From the NCBI RefSeq assembly GCF_026745355.1, contig NC_079210.1:11166560-11230559 (forward strand): a stretch of DNA of 64,000 nucleotides. The letters run 5' to 3'. How positions within the stretch are numbered: position 1 is the stretch's first letter; every line of letters begins with the position of its first letter. The position numbers were made by a program, and so were the translations under genes. The stretch is from Beta vulgaris subsp. vulgaris. Lineage: Eukaryota > Streptophyta > Magnoliopsida > Caryophyllales > Amaranthaceae. Positions 47,945 to 61,109 of the stretch are shown here, in pieces. The notes beneath the pieces were generated by a model. That model did not search any database, was not told where the DNA came from, and worked only from the letters and a program-made list of their open reading frames with translations.

Positions 47945-48202
47945 ATGAAATATATGATTTTCAGATTATTCACAAAGCAACATGTAAGGTGGAAGATTTC
48001 ATTTGAGTTGAATGAGTATCTATGTATTGTATCCAACTCATTCTCTTACTCATTCAACCAAGTCCTTGGTAGATGTTATTATCTTCATATATATGACTTG
48101 AAGTTATCGTCACCAGATATAGATGTAGCTGAAGATTCTTCTGGTTCAATAAAGTTATTAAAGATGTATGTGATTATTCTTATACGGCCTACATTATCGT
48201 GA
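47945..48202 (+). CDS. Small unrecognised ORF (85 aa)
   Basis: An ORF with aromatic-rich strands (SFSYSFNQVLGRCYYLHIYDLKLS) and an acidic end (DIDVAEDSSGS). It has no paralogue in the window and no clear promoter. It may be a fragment of a Helitron-related or host gene, or chance. Confidence 0.2.
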   Translation: MKYMIFRLFTKQHVRWKISFELNEYLCIVSNSFSYSFNQVLGRCYYLHIYDLKLSSPDIDVAEDSSGSIKLLKMYVIILIRPTLS

Positions 48203-49822
48203 TTTTATTTTGTTTGTATTGAAATATTGAATTGAAAATCATTTTATCTTACACTATGAGATAAGATTTAGCTACATCAATGCAATTATATTTATTTTAA
48301 ACAAGTATTTCAACAAATGCTATTGTCTGTATCAATCGATTTGCATTTGTTTTGATTTCATATGGATGGGGATGAGGATTGCATTTTGCAATCGGTAAAG
48401 AAACCTTAAAAATCATATAGTTGTTTTATACGGCTAACAAATATCATAAACTTGTCATCATTGAATGAGAATGTTGAACTAAAAATTATCTCTTATGATA
48501 TTTTGAGATAAGTACAAATTAATTTTATAAATTAATATTTGTAAAGTTCATTTTATTGTTCTCATTCACTCCAACTGAAAATTACATTTGTTATCTATTT
48601 GATCTTTTCTTTACTTGCATGAACTTGCTTAATTAGAAATTATTTTTTCTTTTATATAAAATGACTCTTAATTACGTTAACATAATGACGTTTATAACGA
48701 TTCACTTATTATATTAATTAAGTATAAACAACAAATTATCATAATAACATTAGAAATAGTCAGTACGATGAATTATTTTCTCATTCATATTATTATATTA
48801 TATATCCAGTGTATGATAAGATCAATATTACTTTCTTTTCCTTCTTTTTTTTTCTACTCTCTCGTATTTATTTAACTTCTTTATATTTTTCTGGTCGTAA
48901 GTTACAAAGTCGGTGCTAAAAATAACAAATTTCCATAGAATCTATCTATTAGATAAAAAAAGAGTATATTATATGCAAATTTTGGCACCATGTTAGTGAG
49001 TTTGTCTATAAAAGTGAATGTACGACTTAACCTAGTTGGTATGCAACCTTTGAAACATTTTAAAAAAAAATATCCAACAAAAGAAAATACGAATGATCAT
49101 CCATACATAAACTACTTTAGTGTAAACATATAAAAGGAAGAAAGAATCACATAGAGGTATAATTTCCATGCTATGTAAGTTTTTTTTATGCTTATGCAAT
49201 CTTTTTAATACGTATATATATTTTTTTGTTCATTTGTATAATATTGTGTCTATATATTTTATTTTGTAAATATCTCAGTTGATATCTTCAAATATGAATT
49301 ATTAATAAAGCAGAAACATTATATGTTGAAGTGATACAATGTTATTTTTTAAGTTGCATAAATTCTATACACACCTAAATTAATCTTAAACTAGGTCTTT
49401 ACAATTTTTAAAAACTTCCATATTCAAGTTCTTATATACTAATACAAAAAAAAAGAATATATTAACTTCACGTAAAATAACAATTATTAGAATTTGTACC
49501 TATCAAATAATTAAAAGATATCCTAAAGGTAAAAAAAACTATTACAAATAAAATTTTATATAATCAATAATAGTAATATATATTTTATGTCACGCATATT
49601 AAATGAGACAATTTGTCCTTTTTAATAGACGGTAGTTAGAATAATGACACATTTCTAATTATCCTAAAAGAAAAACATGGAACTTGTTAAAATAAATGCT
49701 ACTATGTAATAAAAAGAACATTAAACAATGGATTACTTCTATTCAATAATCTTTCTTCTTTTATTTTACTAACATTTTATTATAAAAAGTATAGAACATG
49801 AAAAATGAGATAACGCAGTCAT
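48203..49822. other. AT-rich stretch, no gene seen
   Basis: Nothing recognisable; scattered short T and A runs. Confidence 0.5.
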
Positions 49823-50226
49823 CCGGATACAAAAATTCACAGAAAAAAGGAAGAATTATTATTGAAATTTTAAATAAATTGTAATGATAGTCACCGAAAT
49901 ATATTATGCAATAGTAAATTTCATTACAAAATGTAAATTTAACTTCTAATTTTGCAAATGACATACTAGTCTTTAAATATGTTAATTTCAATAAAAAAAA
50001 AGTGATATAGATTTTTGTCACACGGATACAAAATTCAAAAAAGAAAAAACGAAGAATTATTATTTAAAATTTAAATAAATTGTAATTATAGTCACCAAAA
50101 TGTATTATGCAACAGCAAATTTCATTATAAAATGTAAATTTAATTTGTAATTTTGCAATTGACATATTAGTCTTTAAATATGTTAATTTCAATGGAAAAG
50201 TGACATAGATTTTTTTTCATATTGTA
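49823..50226. repeat. Tandem duplication of ~200 bp
   Basis: 49823-50022 recurs at 50023-50226 (CGGATACAAAA, then GAAGAATTATTATT and GTCTTTAAATATGTTAATTT). A weaker third copy is visible near 50390-50500. Confidence 0.8.
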
Positions 50227-51263
50227 TTATAGCTTCCTATATTATATAAGAAAACGTAAATATTGTAAGTATTCTAAATACATGGGTACCACTTAATGTA
50301 CTAATTACTTAAAAACATAATGAAAGGATAAAAATAAATATTAAAATTTATTTCTCAATTTAGATAATTAAATACATATTATCGAATTAATAATTATGCA
50401 ATCATAAATTTTATTACAGAACATATATTAAATTCTTAGTTTTGCATTTTACATGTTAATCAATAAATATGTTAATGTGAACATGAAAAAATAAAGTAGA
50501 TTTTCATCATAGTATACCATAGCTCCTTGTATTATACAATAATTTTAAATAAAATTAACTATATGGTGAACATTAAATGCACCAATTCCTTAGATAAATA
50601 ATTAGTGGAAAAACCTAAATAGAAATTACCATTCTGCAAATCTTTATTAAATTACAATAGTTGACAATTTTATGATCAACAATGTAACATTATTACTTTC
50701 ATAGTGTATAATTACGTATCACATCAATATTCCAAACTCCAAAGTGAACAAACTTCCACTGTATATATATCTGTCAATCTAGATAACTCCAAAATCAATA
50801 AGAATATACTATATTTAGACTTAACTTATGGTTCAAAATATACAATAAAAATAAAATTATCTAATTGACAAAATATATGAAATTGCAGATATTGAATACA
50901 AATCTATTAGCAACGAAAGATAAGTCAATCAATGATTCTGTAGGTACGTTATCTACATAGAGTAGTTTTTATGCATGTACTATATTATTTATTTTCCTTT
51001 CAACTTTGATAATTTGATAGTGACTTTCTAAATATTATATGTGCTTTTATTTTGTATCGTGTATTATGATCATATGTTCAAAAGCATTAGGTATGTGTTA
51101 TAAAGAAAACGAAGCATCAACCTCGCGTGGGAAAAAACTTCATCTAAAGTTCGTCATAATACTTCAGGTTGTAATTTTTATCAACCAAATATATTTCCAA
51201 AATACATACTATATCATACTGTGTTAAATATTTTCATATTAAATGATTTTCATCTTCTACAAG
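50227..51263. other. AT-rich stretch, possibly 5' part of the second Helitron
   Basis: No clear gene. A short ORF at 51039-51227 (CYKENEASTSRGKKLHLK) could be an N-terminal Helitron exon. Confidence 0.35.
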
Positions 51264-53760
51264 GTACTAAAAAAATACCACATGAACCGTATATTCTTCC
51301 AAGTCCGTCCACATGTCAACATTGTGGTGCTAAACTTCTCGAAGGCAAATATACCAAATTATGTTGCAACGAGGGAGATATTCGTCTAGCAAGTAATTTA
51401 ATACAACCCGATCTTTATAGATTATTTTTATCAACAGATGATGATTCAAAAAAAAACTTCAGGCAATATATAATGTTATATAACAATATATTTTCATTTA
51501 CATCTTGTGGAGTAAAAAAAGACAGAGAACTTGCACGAAGAGATTATGGAATATACACTTTTAAAGTTCAAGGGCAAGTGTGCCATTATATTAAGGAAAA
51601 ATTGTGAAATAGTACCTTTTGTAGCACTGATTTTGTAAACTAGTACCTTTATTGTTTGATTTTGTCAACTAGTACCTTCAAGTCTTATAATCTTTTATTT
51701 TCAGTACCTTTACTTCATTTTTTGGCCAAAATGATCAATAATCCGATGTTGATTTCAATCTCCCTCCAAATTTTGCGCGTGCATTGCACATTAAGTCTTT
51801 TAACCCCTCTCTCCCACTCTCCCAAAATACTTCTCCCATTTTCATCCACCCCTTCCCCAAAATACAATATCCTTGACCATTCTTATCAAAATTCTCCCTA
51901 CCAACCCTAAATTTTACCTTGTGAAAGACAATTCAACTGTTGGGAATTGGATTCGAATTTAAGTCATTTCCAATTTCAGAGATATGTATATCAATTCCTT
52001 TTGGTTTATTTTCGGAAAATTAGGGCTAAATTTTTGTTTGTTTTAATCTTATACAAGAATGTCTTCTTCAAAGTCTGGATCTTCCTCAGCCAAACGTACT
52101 AGGAAATGCGGATCTGGAGTCCCAGTTGCTGAAAAACATCATGGACCATTGATAATCCACGGAGGAAATTTATAGCATGCAAATTTTATGATAAGGAGAG
52201 TGGGCCCAAGGGCTGTGAGCTTCTTGATTGGGTGGACCAAGGTTCGACTGAATGGCAAAAGGAAGAAAGAGACAGAAAGGAGAGATACTGTGAGAGGAGA
52301 AAGAGTATTTACTGAAACTGAACTAAGGTTGGTAAGAAAGTAAAGATGGAATTTAAGATGAAAGAGTGGAAAATTGGGGGGGGGGGAGAATGGAGTTAAA
52401 AGAGGAGAGTGAGAGCACGCTCCATCAGAAGAAAAACAAAAGCGCAAAATTTGGAGGGAGTACTGAAGTCAACATCGGATTGTTGGTCATTTTGGCCGGA
52501 AAATGAAGTAAAGGTACTGATAATAAAAGATTAAAGGACTTAAAGGTACTAGTTGACAAAATAAAACAATAAAGGTACTAGTTCACAAAACCAGTGTTAC
52601 AAAAGGTACTATTTCACAATTTTTCCTTATATTAACGACCTACTTCCTGAACAAGCTCCACGATATCAACAGTTATATTTTTTCGATACCGAGATGAAAA
52701 TGGAACATCGGGTCCAAAGTTCTTCTAAATTGTTTTCAAGTGTTATTTCCACTTTGATGCAAGTAATGGAGCCAAATCCGTATGCAAAGTTTTTCCGGTC
52801 ATTAAAAGACCAACATATTAACGACACCAGTCGTATAGTGATTCGTTCAGACCCCAACCACGATCAGCGTACTCATAATGCCCCAGTTGCATCTCAAGTT
52901 GCCGCTATTTGGGTTGAAGATGGTGGTTCGTCTCAACAATTGACTCATGACATTATCGTACGACCACATTCAGGTGCAAGTCAACGTGTATTGTCACTAT
53001 TATGGATGCTACGATCCTCTATAATACCTTGTTATATTCCCTTATGGAGAAACCGGATGGCATCGAAATATATATCGAAGTTCCAGTGGTCGTCAACATC
53101 GACAAAGATGTTCAACATTTCCTATCAATGAAGTCTTAGTCCAAACTATTGATGATTTGTTGAAGCTAAGGAACAAGGTTTGTCCGCTAAAAAATATTTT
53201 TATTATGTTCTTATTATTAAAAAAAATGTTATCATTTGACTGCTAATACATTCTTTAAATTAATACAGTTGCTCAATCTTCTTTATCGAATAGAAAGGTT
53301 TCTTGTAGAGAATATTATTGCTATCAATTCCAAATCCGAATTGGATAAACGTCAATTTTGCTTTGTTGTGGACGACTACTTCAACAATTTATTGTTGACA
53401 TGTACATCAAAATCGAAATGTCCCGTCTTTATTTTATAAGGTGCAATCAAGAAACTATTCGTGCTGAACACTATCAAGGAATAATTGATAGTTTAAATCT
53501 CGGAGAAACTGAAGGGTTCAATATTGGACGCCCTTTTATTCTCCCTCCATCTTTTATAGGTGGTCCACGGGACATGTGTCGTAGATATCTTGATGAAATG
53601 GCTTCAGTGAGACGTTATGGAAAACCAAATTTCTTTGTTACGATGACGTGCAATCCTTAGTGGTCGGAAATTAAAAGAGAATTGTTCCCCCATGAAGAAG
53701 TACAAAATAGACCAGATCTTATATCCCGAGTCTTTAGAGCGAAATCGACGAATTATTTAT
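51264..53760 (+). pseudogene. Second Helitron, truncated Rep region, split by a MULE
   Basis: The first part (51264-51594) has a zinc finger, CQHCGAKLLEGKY then LCCNEGDI, and FSFTSCG. After the MULE, reading resumes at 52636 with ALINDLLP-like text, DTEMKMEHR and RTHNAPVASQVAAIW. A frame change near 53000-53040 precedes the PLLYPYGE-like block. An intron near 53177-53270 and another frame change lead to LLQQFIVDMYIKIE and FILPPSFIGG, then MTCNP followed by a stop, and WSEIKREL beyond it. It ends near 53750, before the HUH motif. It differs clearly from the Helitron at 19-28 kb, so it is a second lineage. Confidence 0.7.
51586..52635. mobile_element. MULE 2, non-autonomous, inserted in the Helitron
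   Basis: The element spans 51595-52626. Terminal inverted repeats start GGAAAAATTGTGAAATAGTA and run about 190 bp. The exact 9-bp duplication TTATATTAA (51586-51594, 52627-52635) interrupts the Helitron reading frame. Inside are a CT-rich stretch and an ATG ORF-like region (52060-52130) that may be captured sequence. Its ends resemble those of MULE 1. Confidence 0.9.
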
Positions 53761-53892
53761 AATTTCCAATTAATTAATATCATTAATTATGCAAATTCAT
53801 GCCATAAATAAATCCTCCCTTAATTATTGAATAAAAATAATAATTTTGCATACAATAACATGATCATGTGAATATTATGAATTAGGCAAAAC

Positions 53893-54564
53893 TGATACCA
53901 CTATAGGAATTTATAGATACACATAGCGGAATTTCAGGAAATAATTTCCTAACATCTATCATAGGATCGCAGACATAATCAAACACATGAATCATTCAAT
54001 AAGGATTAAATGTCAAACCTTTGTAACGTGATTTTCCTGTTGTATGCAAGCTTTGAAGATCCAAGAGCCCCAAGTGTTGCTCCTCTAATCAGTCCACGAG
54101 CACCAGTTGAACACCAACATTTGCTAGAACGAAAGAGTGAAAATCCTCTTGCTTTTGATGGTATAGGCGCCGATTTAGGAAATAGATCTAGGTTTTCTCT
54201 TTCTCTCTCTAGTGAAAAGAAATTGACTGATTAACTCATCACCTAAACCCTAATATCATATCCTATATATAATAGAAGAGTCATAGGCTAGTTAGGAGAA
54301 CTAATTCTCCTCTTATTCCCCTTTGGACCGGCCCAATCCTAATCCTAACTGGATTTAGATTACTTTCTCCAATTTGTGCTACACTATGTGACCTCATAGG
54401 ATTAATCTATTTTTGTTATAGGTCCAATCAATATTGTCCTATTAATCATATTTATTCTCTAGCAAGAAAATATAATTACTGAAATAATTAATTTTATTAT
54501 CTTCATAATAACATTCCTATTTATATTTAGTAATTGCCGAGATGTCTAAGGATACATTCCTTCA
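53893..54564 (-). mobile_element. Copia-type LTR remnant with primer site
   Basis: On the minus strand an LTR runs from about 54564 (TGAAGGAATGTATCC) to about 53902, followed by TGGTATCAG, a tRNA-Met primer site. The last bases read ...CCTATA instead of ending in CA, so the terminal base has changed. Beyond the primer site only about 130 bp of possible internal sequence remain before the Helitron fragment. Truncated element. Confidence 0.5.
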
Positions 54565-55626
54565 GGAGACACGGGAAAGACAATCTCAAAGCAGCGACGA
54601 CAACAAGCACCAGCAACAAGTGAGGCGAGAAAGTGCGAGTAGAGAAGGAAAGAAATTATGGCAGCAATAAGAACTTTAGCGGCAGCAGCGACAAGACAAC
54701 GGCGCACATCACCGGCGAGGCTCCAGCGAGGGAAGGAGATGCCAGTGAGAGGGTCGCAATGAGAGAGAGAAGTCATTGGGGTTTGGGGATTTTGGGTTTC
54801 ATGGGGACAAACACAGAGATCGGGGTGAGTAAGGAATTGGGCTGGGGGTTTTAAGTTTATCCATTTGATAAAAGGGGTGTTTTGGGATTTCCAAAACTAG
54901 TAGGGAGAGGTGTTAGAAGAGTAAACTGATTTTATTTTTTATTTTGGCCAAATACCACTCAACTTAAATTTAAAAAATGAAATATATCAATAATAGCGTC
55001 GTAAAATTAAATAAATAAATATTTTACAAACACTATAAATAAAAATATTCATATTCGAGCCCAATAATAACAATATCATGAACACAATTAACTTAATAAA
55101 TATAATTAACATTTAACAAACACTTTTAGGAATCAGGCTATTACAACATATACAATTTATAGAAGTGAATAAATTAGTTAAGTGAAGGCAGATTTTGTAT
55201 AAACATATGGAGGACTTTATAAATAGTCCAACAATCTAAAATAAGACAAATTCGATTCAAACAAAAAGTATTCCCTTTTTTTTATCATTCTCACTTTCTT
55301 GTGTGCATCTCCTAATGCACAATCTTCGAACTTAAATATCTTTCGTTATATATTAGTAAAAAATTTAACGATTGAATGTTAATAATTAATTGAGACGAAT
55401 CAAACAAGACCCACATGACAATAATTTTTCTTATAAATTGAAAAAAATTGAAAAGATTCTATCTAAATATGAATAATGTCAAGATTCCAAGTGAGAATGA
55501 TTTTTTTTTTAAAAAAAAAGGGGAGTATAATGGGTAATAAGGTTTTATGGAGAAAATAAGGTTTATTTGTTTACATTTTAAATAGATGTGTGATATTAAT
55601 ATTTTACATAAACATTATCTAAAATG
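54565..55626. other. Unclassified stretch
   Basis: 54565-54860 is GC-richer, with short ORFs on both strands that look like a gene leader or captured fragment; no product was recognised. The rest is AT-rich. Confidence 0.35.
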
Positions 55627-55782
55627 GTTTTGAGCTTGTTCACGAACTATGGAACCGAACTTAAGGAGTTTCAGACTCTACTCGTGTAGGTCTCGAGCCG
55701 ATCTCGAACTCAAGTCGAACCATCTCTAGCCAAACTTTAACTGAGTCGGAGCTCGAACAGTTTACAAGCCACCCTAACTCAT
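55627..55782. mobile_element. Relic arm of the hAT-type element
   Basis: GAGCTTGTTCACGAAC, CTCGAGCCGA and CAAGCCACCCTAACTCATTAA are the diverged reverse complement of the left arm at 44495-44680. Only one arm remains. Confidence 0.55.
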
Positions 55783-56099
55783 TAAGGAGGCGTTTGGTTC
55801 ATAAAGTGGTATAGGTTTGGAATAAGGAATGAAATCGTAGTGGTATGAGGTTGGAACTTGATACTTGATTCCATGCGTTTGGATATAACTTGGAATGAAG
55901 TTTTTCCTTTTTATTTTATACTTGAAGGTTTGGTTTGAGTCATACCCACCTCCCCCCTTGGATTTCTAAAACCCATACCTTATGGGTTTGAGGTATGGAT
56001 TTAGAAATTCAAACTTTTGCAAACAAACACTAGGTATAGGTTTTAGTCATTCTAAACCCATACCTCATACCTTATTTTTTTGAACCAAACACCCCCTAA
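55783..56099. mobile_element. Harbinger/Tourist-type MITE
   Basis: The element spans 55786-56096, with ends GGAGGCGTTTGGTTCA and TGAACCAAACACCCCC as imperfect inverted repeats. It is flanked by TAA on both sides (55783-55785, 56097-56099). 311 bp, no coding. Confidence 0.75.
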
Positions 56100-57201
56100 C
56101 ACTCGTACGTCGGTTACCCCGTAATGAACCTCTAGTTCCTAGTGGGTCCACACTCCACACCTCTCCATTTTCCCATTTGAACCCCTTTACCCTCTCCTCA
56201 AGTCCTCAGTCCTCACAAAGTCAACTACAGTAGAAGTGTGCACTTCTCCTCTTTGTCTGATTTTCCCGGGAAACTCGAGTTGGGTCTCGCAGTTATCGGA
56301 GATCAAGACCAGGGTTTTTGGTCTGGTCTGGTGATTCCCCCGACATACCGTTTACTTTCTCGACCATTGTTTTTACCACCACCACTTTCCACCCTTCCGT
56401 ATATTTCTTCTCTCAACTCTCAAACAAACTCAGATCTCTAGTCTCACTCGTCGCCTGACTCGCCTCCTCTCAGTCGTCGGCTCGTCGATCGTCACTCGTC
56501 ACCTCTTCTCAGTCGTCGGTCGTCACTCGTCACCTCCTCTAAGTCGTCGCCTTCTCTTGACTCTCAGTCGTCTCCTCGTCGCCTCCTCTCACTTGTCGCC
56601 GTTGTCGGTCGTTGCCTCGTCGGAGTCTAATAGAAAATCAGAAAATGGTGAGTTTTTGAAATTTCGTGATTCCTTAATTTTATTAGGGTTTAGGGTTAAC
56701 TTTCTTTCTCTTTCCTCTCTAATGGCAGTTTCTGTAGTTTCTGTAAATCGATCGAGTACTCGTGTCCGACAGTCGCGACATACTCCGACAGGCAGTGGCT
56801 TCAGCCTTCAAGTAAGCGTTCACCGACGCCGTTCAGGTAACTCATTTGCCAAATTGCCCAACTATAGAAGCAGCCCCGTTTCTGAGATTTTAGAGGCCCA
56901 AGGCGAGCCTACATATTAAGGCCCTGATTAAGTCCAAGTTTTTTGAACGTTTTATTTTTCGGTCTAGACCAAAAAATAAACAATTTTTTGGTCCGAAATT
57001 TTTGAAAGCGACGTTAAAATAAGGAGTTAAGTACTTGACCAGTTAATATGTCAATCAGAAAACCCAAAAAAAAAAATTGAAAAGATGCACAATTAAATGA
57101 TTAATAAAGAAATTTCAAATAAAGTTACAACCATCGAAAGACCAAAAGCGGAAAAATTTAACCTGGACCGAAATAAAGTGATAAAAAATAATTTAGTTAC
57201 T
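56100..57201. other. CT/CG-rich stretch, possible gene leader or fragment
   Basis: 56440-56640 is made of repeated TCGTCGCC/TCAGTCGTC words, then ATG|GTGAGT at 56645 looks like a first exon with a splice donor, followed by an ORF piece at 56720-56850. No product recognised. After 56930 the sequence is AT-rich. Confidence 0.3.
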
Positions 57202-58787
57202 TGTTTTGAATGAAATATGTTGTATAATATGAGCACTATAAGAGGGGGGGTGAATCATAGTGAGAGAATAAGCTATACTTTTTGCGGAATTAAAAGTAAA
57301 CTTGGGAACAAACAATGGGAACACGAGAGATTTTACGAGGAAAAACTTCCTAGGCCTAGTAGGAAGAAACAACCTCGACCACAAAGGATTTTAAACAACT
57401 TTCCACTATAATAGGCCAAAACAACTCTGATTACAACCTATTACTTTTCTCTCGATTCTCAACTTAAGTCACTTAACAGAAGTTCCCAACGACAGTTCCC
57501 ACAACTGACGTTTTCTCTCAAACTTCACTCGAAGTTCCTTTCTCTTTCTCTTTCTCTTTCTCTTGCTTCACTCAAAGCTTTCTCACACTTACAAAGAGTT
57601 CACTCAAACCCTTTTTCTCAAAAATACACTTTACAAAATAACGAAAGAGTAATAAACTCGATTAATGTAAGTATGAATTCTCTTAAGGAAAAGGCACTGA
57701 CACTTTAGATAACTTAAGACAAATTAACTAAGTCAGACACACTTTTGCTCAAATGAATTAGGCGCCTATTTATAGACAATTAAGACAAGATATGTTCTCC
57801 ACTAATTACACCAATAACACATGATCTCCATGCTGTTTAATTAATTAATTATTTCATATCATGTAAAGCATCCACTAATCCACTATTTCACTTCATAGAA
57901 GCAGTAACACATTACGTGGTTTTTACAAACTTGGAGATTAATTAAACTTATTTAATTAAATAAATACTTGGAGGATAATTAACTTAAGCCACTAAATCCA
58001 CTAACTACATAAAACATGTAGCTGTAGGCTTTTAGGCGTGCAATCTAGTTTTTTAGGAAATAAATAAATAAAATACTTTAGCTAGATTTTAGGAAAAATA
58101 TCTTTTTCAAAATCTTTTATAAAACCGGAAAAAACAGTTTTATAAATTAAAAAATCCGAAACATTTAAAAACCAGAAATATTAAATTTTCGAAAACTAAA
58201 TCTTTTAAATAAAATATAAAAGATAAAAGATATACTTTAAAAAGATAATATTTGAAAATCAGTTAATTAAAAATCAGAAAATCTTTTTAAAATCTTTTCC
58301 TAACAAACTTAAACTAAATTCCTAAAATAGTGGATCTTAGTCAAAATATCCCTAAAAACTCTAACAACTATATTGGGCACATATTTCACTTAGGCGCACA
58401 ATATTAGAGTCACTTAGGAGTTCCTAAATTAGTTTTAAGTCTTGTTCCTTAATCTTTAAATCTTGTTCCTTAGCCTTGTTCCTATAGTGACAGGTTTGTT
58501 CCTTTCATGGGAACAGAACCAAGTTCCTTTGAGAATTCACCACGAACTTAATTAAGCATTTACTCACCTTAACAAGAAGATTAATAAATACCCTAATGTA
58601 TTCTAATCTTCATTCCATGCTTGATTCTTCATCTCTCGAACATCTTTACTTCGATCTTGATTAATTCTCCGCTTTAATCTTCAATCAAGTATTCTCTTAG
58701 CTCGAGCATGAATTACCTTGCAGCAACATAAATAAAACATACTATGTCTTTTGTGGTTAGGTCATCTTCAAAACTCAAGGGTCAACA
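57202..58787 (-). repeat. 3' LTR of the copia element
   Basis: On the minus strand it starts TGTTGACCCTTGAG at 58787, right after the polypurine tract. The left border near 57202 (plus-strand TGTTTTGAATG) is a guess, because no second LTR is visible for comparison. A run of G (57243-57250) matches the C-run common in LTR leaders of this clade. Confidence 0.6.
57538..57565. repeat. TTTCTC hexamer repeat
   Basis: About 4.5 copies of TTTCTC within the LTR. Confidence 0.8.
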
Positions 58788-58788
58788 A

Positions 58789-58801
58789 TTTCCCCTTTTT
58801 G
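58789..58801 (-). other. Polypurine tract of the copia element
   Basis: AAAAAGGGGAAAT on the minus strand, directly before the LTR. Confidence 0.7.
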
Positions 58802-59288
58802 AAGATGACAACAAAAGGCATATACTAAAAATAATACACATAAGTCATATAAAAATAATTTTAACAAAGTAAGTAACCAAGTTAAATTAAGTATTATAGA
58901 CTCATTATTTTATTTGTTAACGAAGAGATATGAAAACATAATTCATGACAAAAAAATTTACTCTAATTGCCTTTATATTTCCCCCTTTGGCATCTTCAAA
59001 AACATTAGTCCACGATTTCAAAAAGATGAATATTATTTACTAAACACATCACACCACCAAACTTAAGAGAAATAATTTGGTTAGTATAAGCAAATAAAGC
59101 ATTCAACTCTCAAAAACCGCAATCCAAGAATATTAGCCATTCATTGAGACGCACACATGCAAAAAGATCAAACTTAGAATTATCAAATTAACAAGTTCCA
59201 TTGTAGCATGATAAAGGAGAAGGATAGAAAAGACAAATATTAAACAAAGTTCATGTTCCCACACAAAAACAAACTAAACGAGAAAAGT

Positions 59289-61102
59289 TTATGATTTAGG
59301 AGAGGGAGGTTGTTCAACTTCTTCCACCACATCATGAAGCTTAGCCATCACTTCTTGATGATTTTCGGCCAATGTGTCATTGCCCTTGAGCACAATGTCT
59401 TCCAACTTCAATAACCTAGAGTTCATTGCTTGAAGGGAGGAAGAAAGTTCACCAAGCCGAGCTATAATCTCTTGTTGTCCGTCCAAGGCTTTGTCAACTT
59501 TGTATGTGCATTACCCCTTTTACCAACCCATTTAAATCCTTAGCTTCCGTAGAAAACTCCATTATTGCTTCCGAATGACCCATAACCAAGGAGAACAAAG
59601 AATCCAATCTTCTAGCATGAGCTAGAGTATATGTAGAACCAATGGTAGGATTCTGAGAAGACAAGGGAGCAGTTTGAGAAGGATTGGGTGCAGCTGTTTG
59701 TTCCTTAGGTTTGGGAACAGGAGGTTGTTCCTCTGGAACGGGAACAGTACCTGTTTTCTTAGCTTTAGGAACAGAACAGGAGGGTTTTGAGGTAGAGGGA
59801 GGGATAAGATCATTTTGTGGTGCTAGGGTAGAGGGTGAGGTAGATTTTTGTGGAGATGGAGGAAAAGGAGATTGGTTTCCATGGAACAGGAGTCGGTTCC
59901 CTAGAAGAGGTAGGTTATATTCATAATCTTCCCTATCAATCACCCTAACTTCATCTTCCTCAAAACTTTCATCGGCATCAAGCAAAGGAAAATTAAGCAC
60001 TTTCATGTTTTGAACTCTTTGACTAGCTCTAGTGCTTTTAGCAACCGGTTTCACCACCTCATCAACCACCTTCTTCCCTTTCTTCTTAGCTTCTTCCTTT
60101 TCTTTTTCGATTTTCTTTTCTTTTTCATTTTTCTTTTCTTTTTCTTTTTCCACCTTTTCATTTTTCCTCTTCTTCTTCCACTTCATCATACACATCATCA
60201 TCCTCATGATCATTAAGGTTAGCCCTTCCCTTGATTACTTCTCCATTCACAACACAAACATTCAAGTTATTCAAGGAACGCACATTCAACATATTTCCGT
60301 GGATACACCAATGGACTGAGTTCCCGAAATTTTCACATTGAACTTAAGTAGAATTTCGGTTACTAAAGCTCCATATCTAACAACAAACCATTTTAAATAC
60401 AATGACTCATGTGTTGAATCATTAAAGAGGGAAAATTTATGTGCTTATGAGAGGCTAAACAATGAATATAAATCAATCCAACATGCTAACTTGAGCACGT
60501 TTAGAGAGACGAGGCAATAAGGCTTTCTTTAGGATGTGAAATAAAATTTGTGGTAGGGAGAAAGAAGATTATGATCAAGAAATGTTTTTCCCTTTTGACC
60601 ACCATATTTAACAATTAATTGATCAAAAGAGATATCCGAAAATGGATAGGATCCACGTTGTTTCTTGAAATAAACATCAGTTCCTCTCACGGGAACACCA
60701 AGCAATTTACCCAAAATTTTAGCATTAAAATCTATTTGAGTTCCCTTTACCAAAGTGGAACAATTTCTTCTTCATCCATGGAAAAGTTTTCACAAAATTC
60801 ATCCATTAACTTAGGAATGAAACTATTTCCATAACAATTCACAAAGAGATGCTCCCACCCTTGAAACTTGATCATATTGAGCAATTGACGAAAATTTACT
60901 CTTTTACACCAAGAAACATCAATAAAAAGTCCATGAACATACCTGATGCCGTGGGATTTTTTCGAGCACTCTTGTTGTTCCTCTCTGGAACATCGATTCC
61001 CCCTCACTTGTTGCATGCTTCTTCAACCTCCATTTTAACCGTTTCTTCCATTTTCTTCCTTTTCCTTAGAATTCTAGATGAAGAATTGGGAAGAATATCC
61101 AT
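59289..61102 (-). pseudogene. Env-like ORF of the copia element
   Basis: It begins at an ATG at 61102 on the minus strand, is frame-broken near 61015 and 60750, and later reads to 59289. Pieces in order are a Lys/Arg-rich start, a folded region with FVNCYGNSFIPKLM and FSMDEEEIVPLW, then LGKLLGVPVRGTDVYF, a Lys/Glu-rich charged run (60080-60190), a Pro/Gln-rich linker and a C-terminal coiled coil (SSSLQAMNSRLLKLEDIVLK). This layout is that of the plant transposon-encoded env-like protein in SIRE elements. No membrane segment is obvious here. Its role is unproven in any plant element. Confidence 0.65.
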
Positions 61103-61109
61103 GGTGTAG

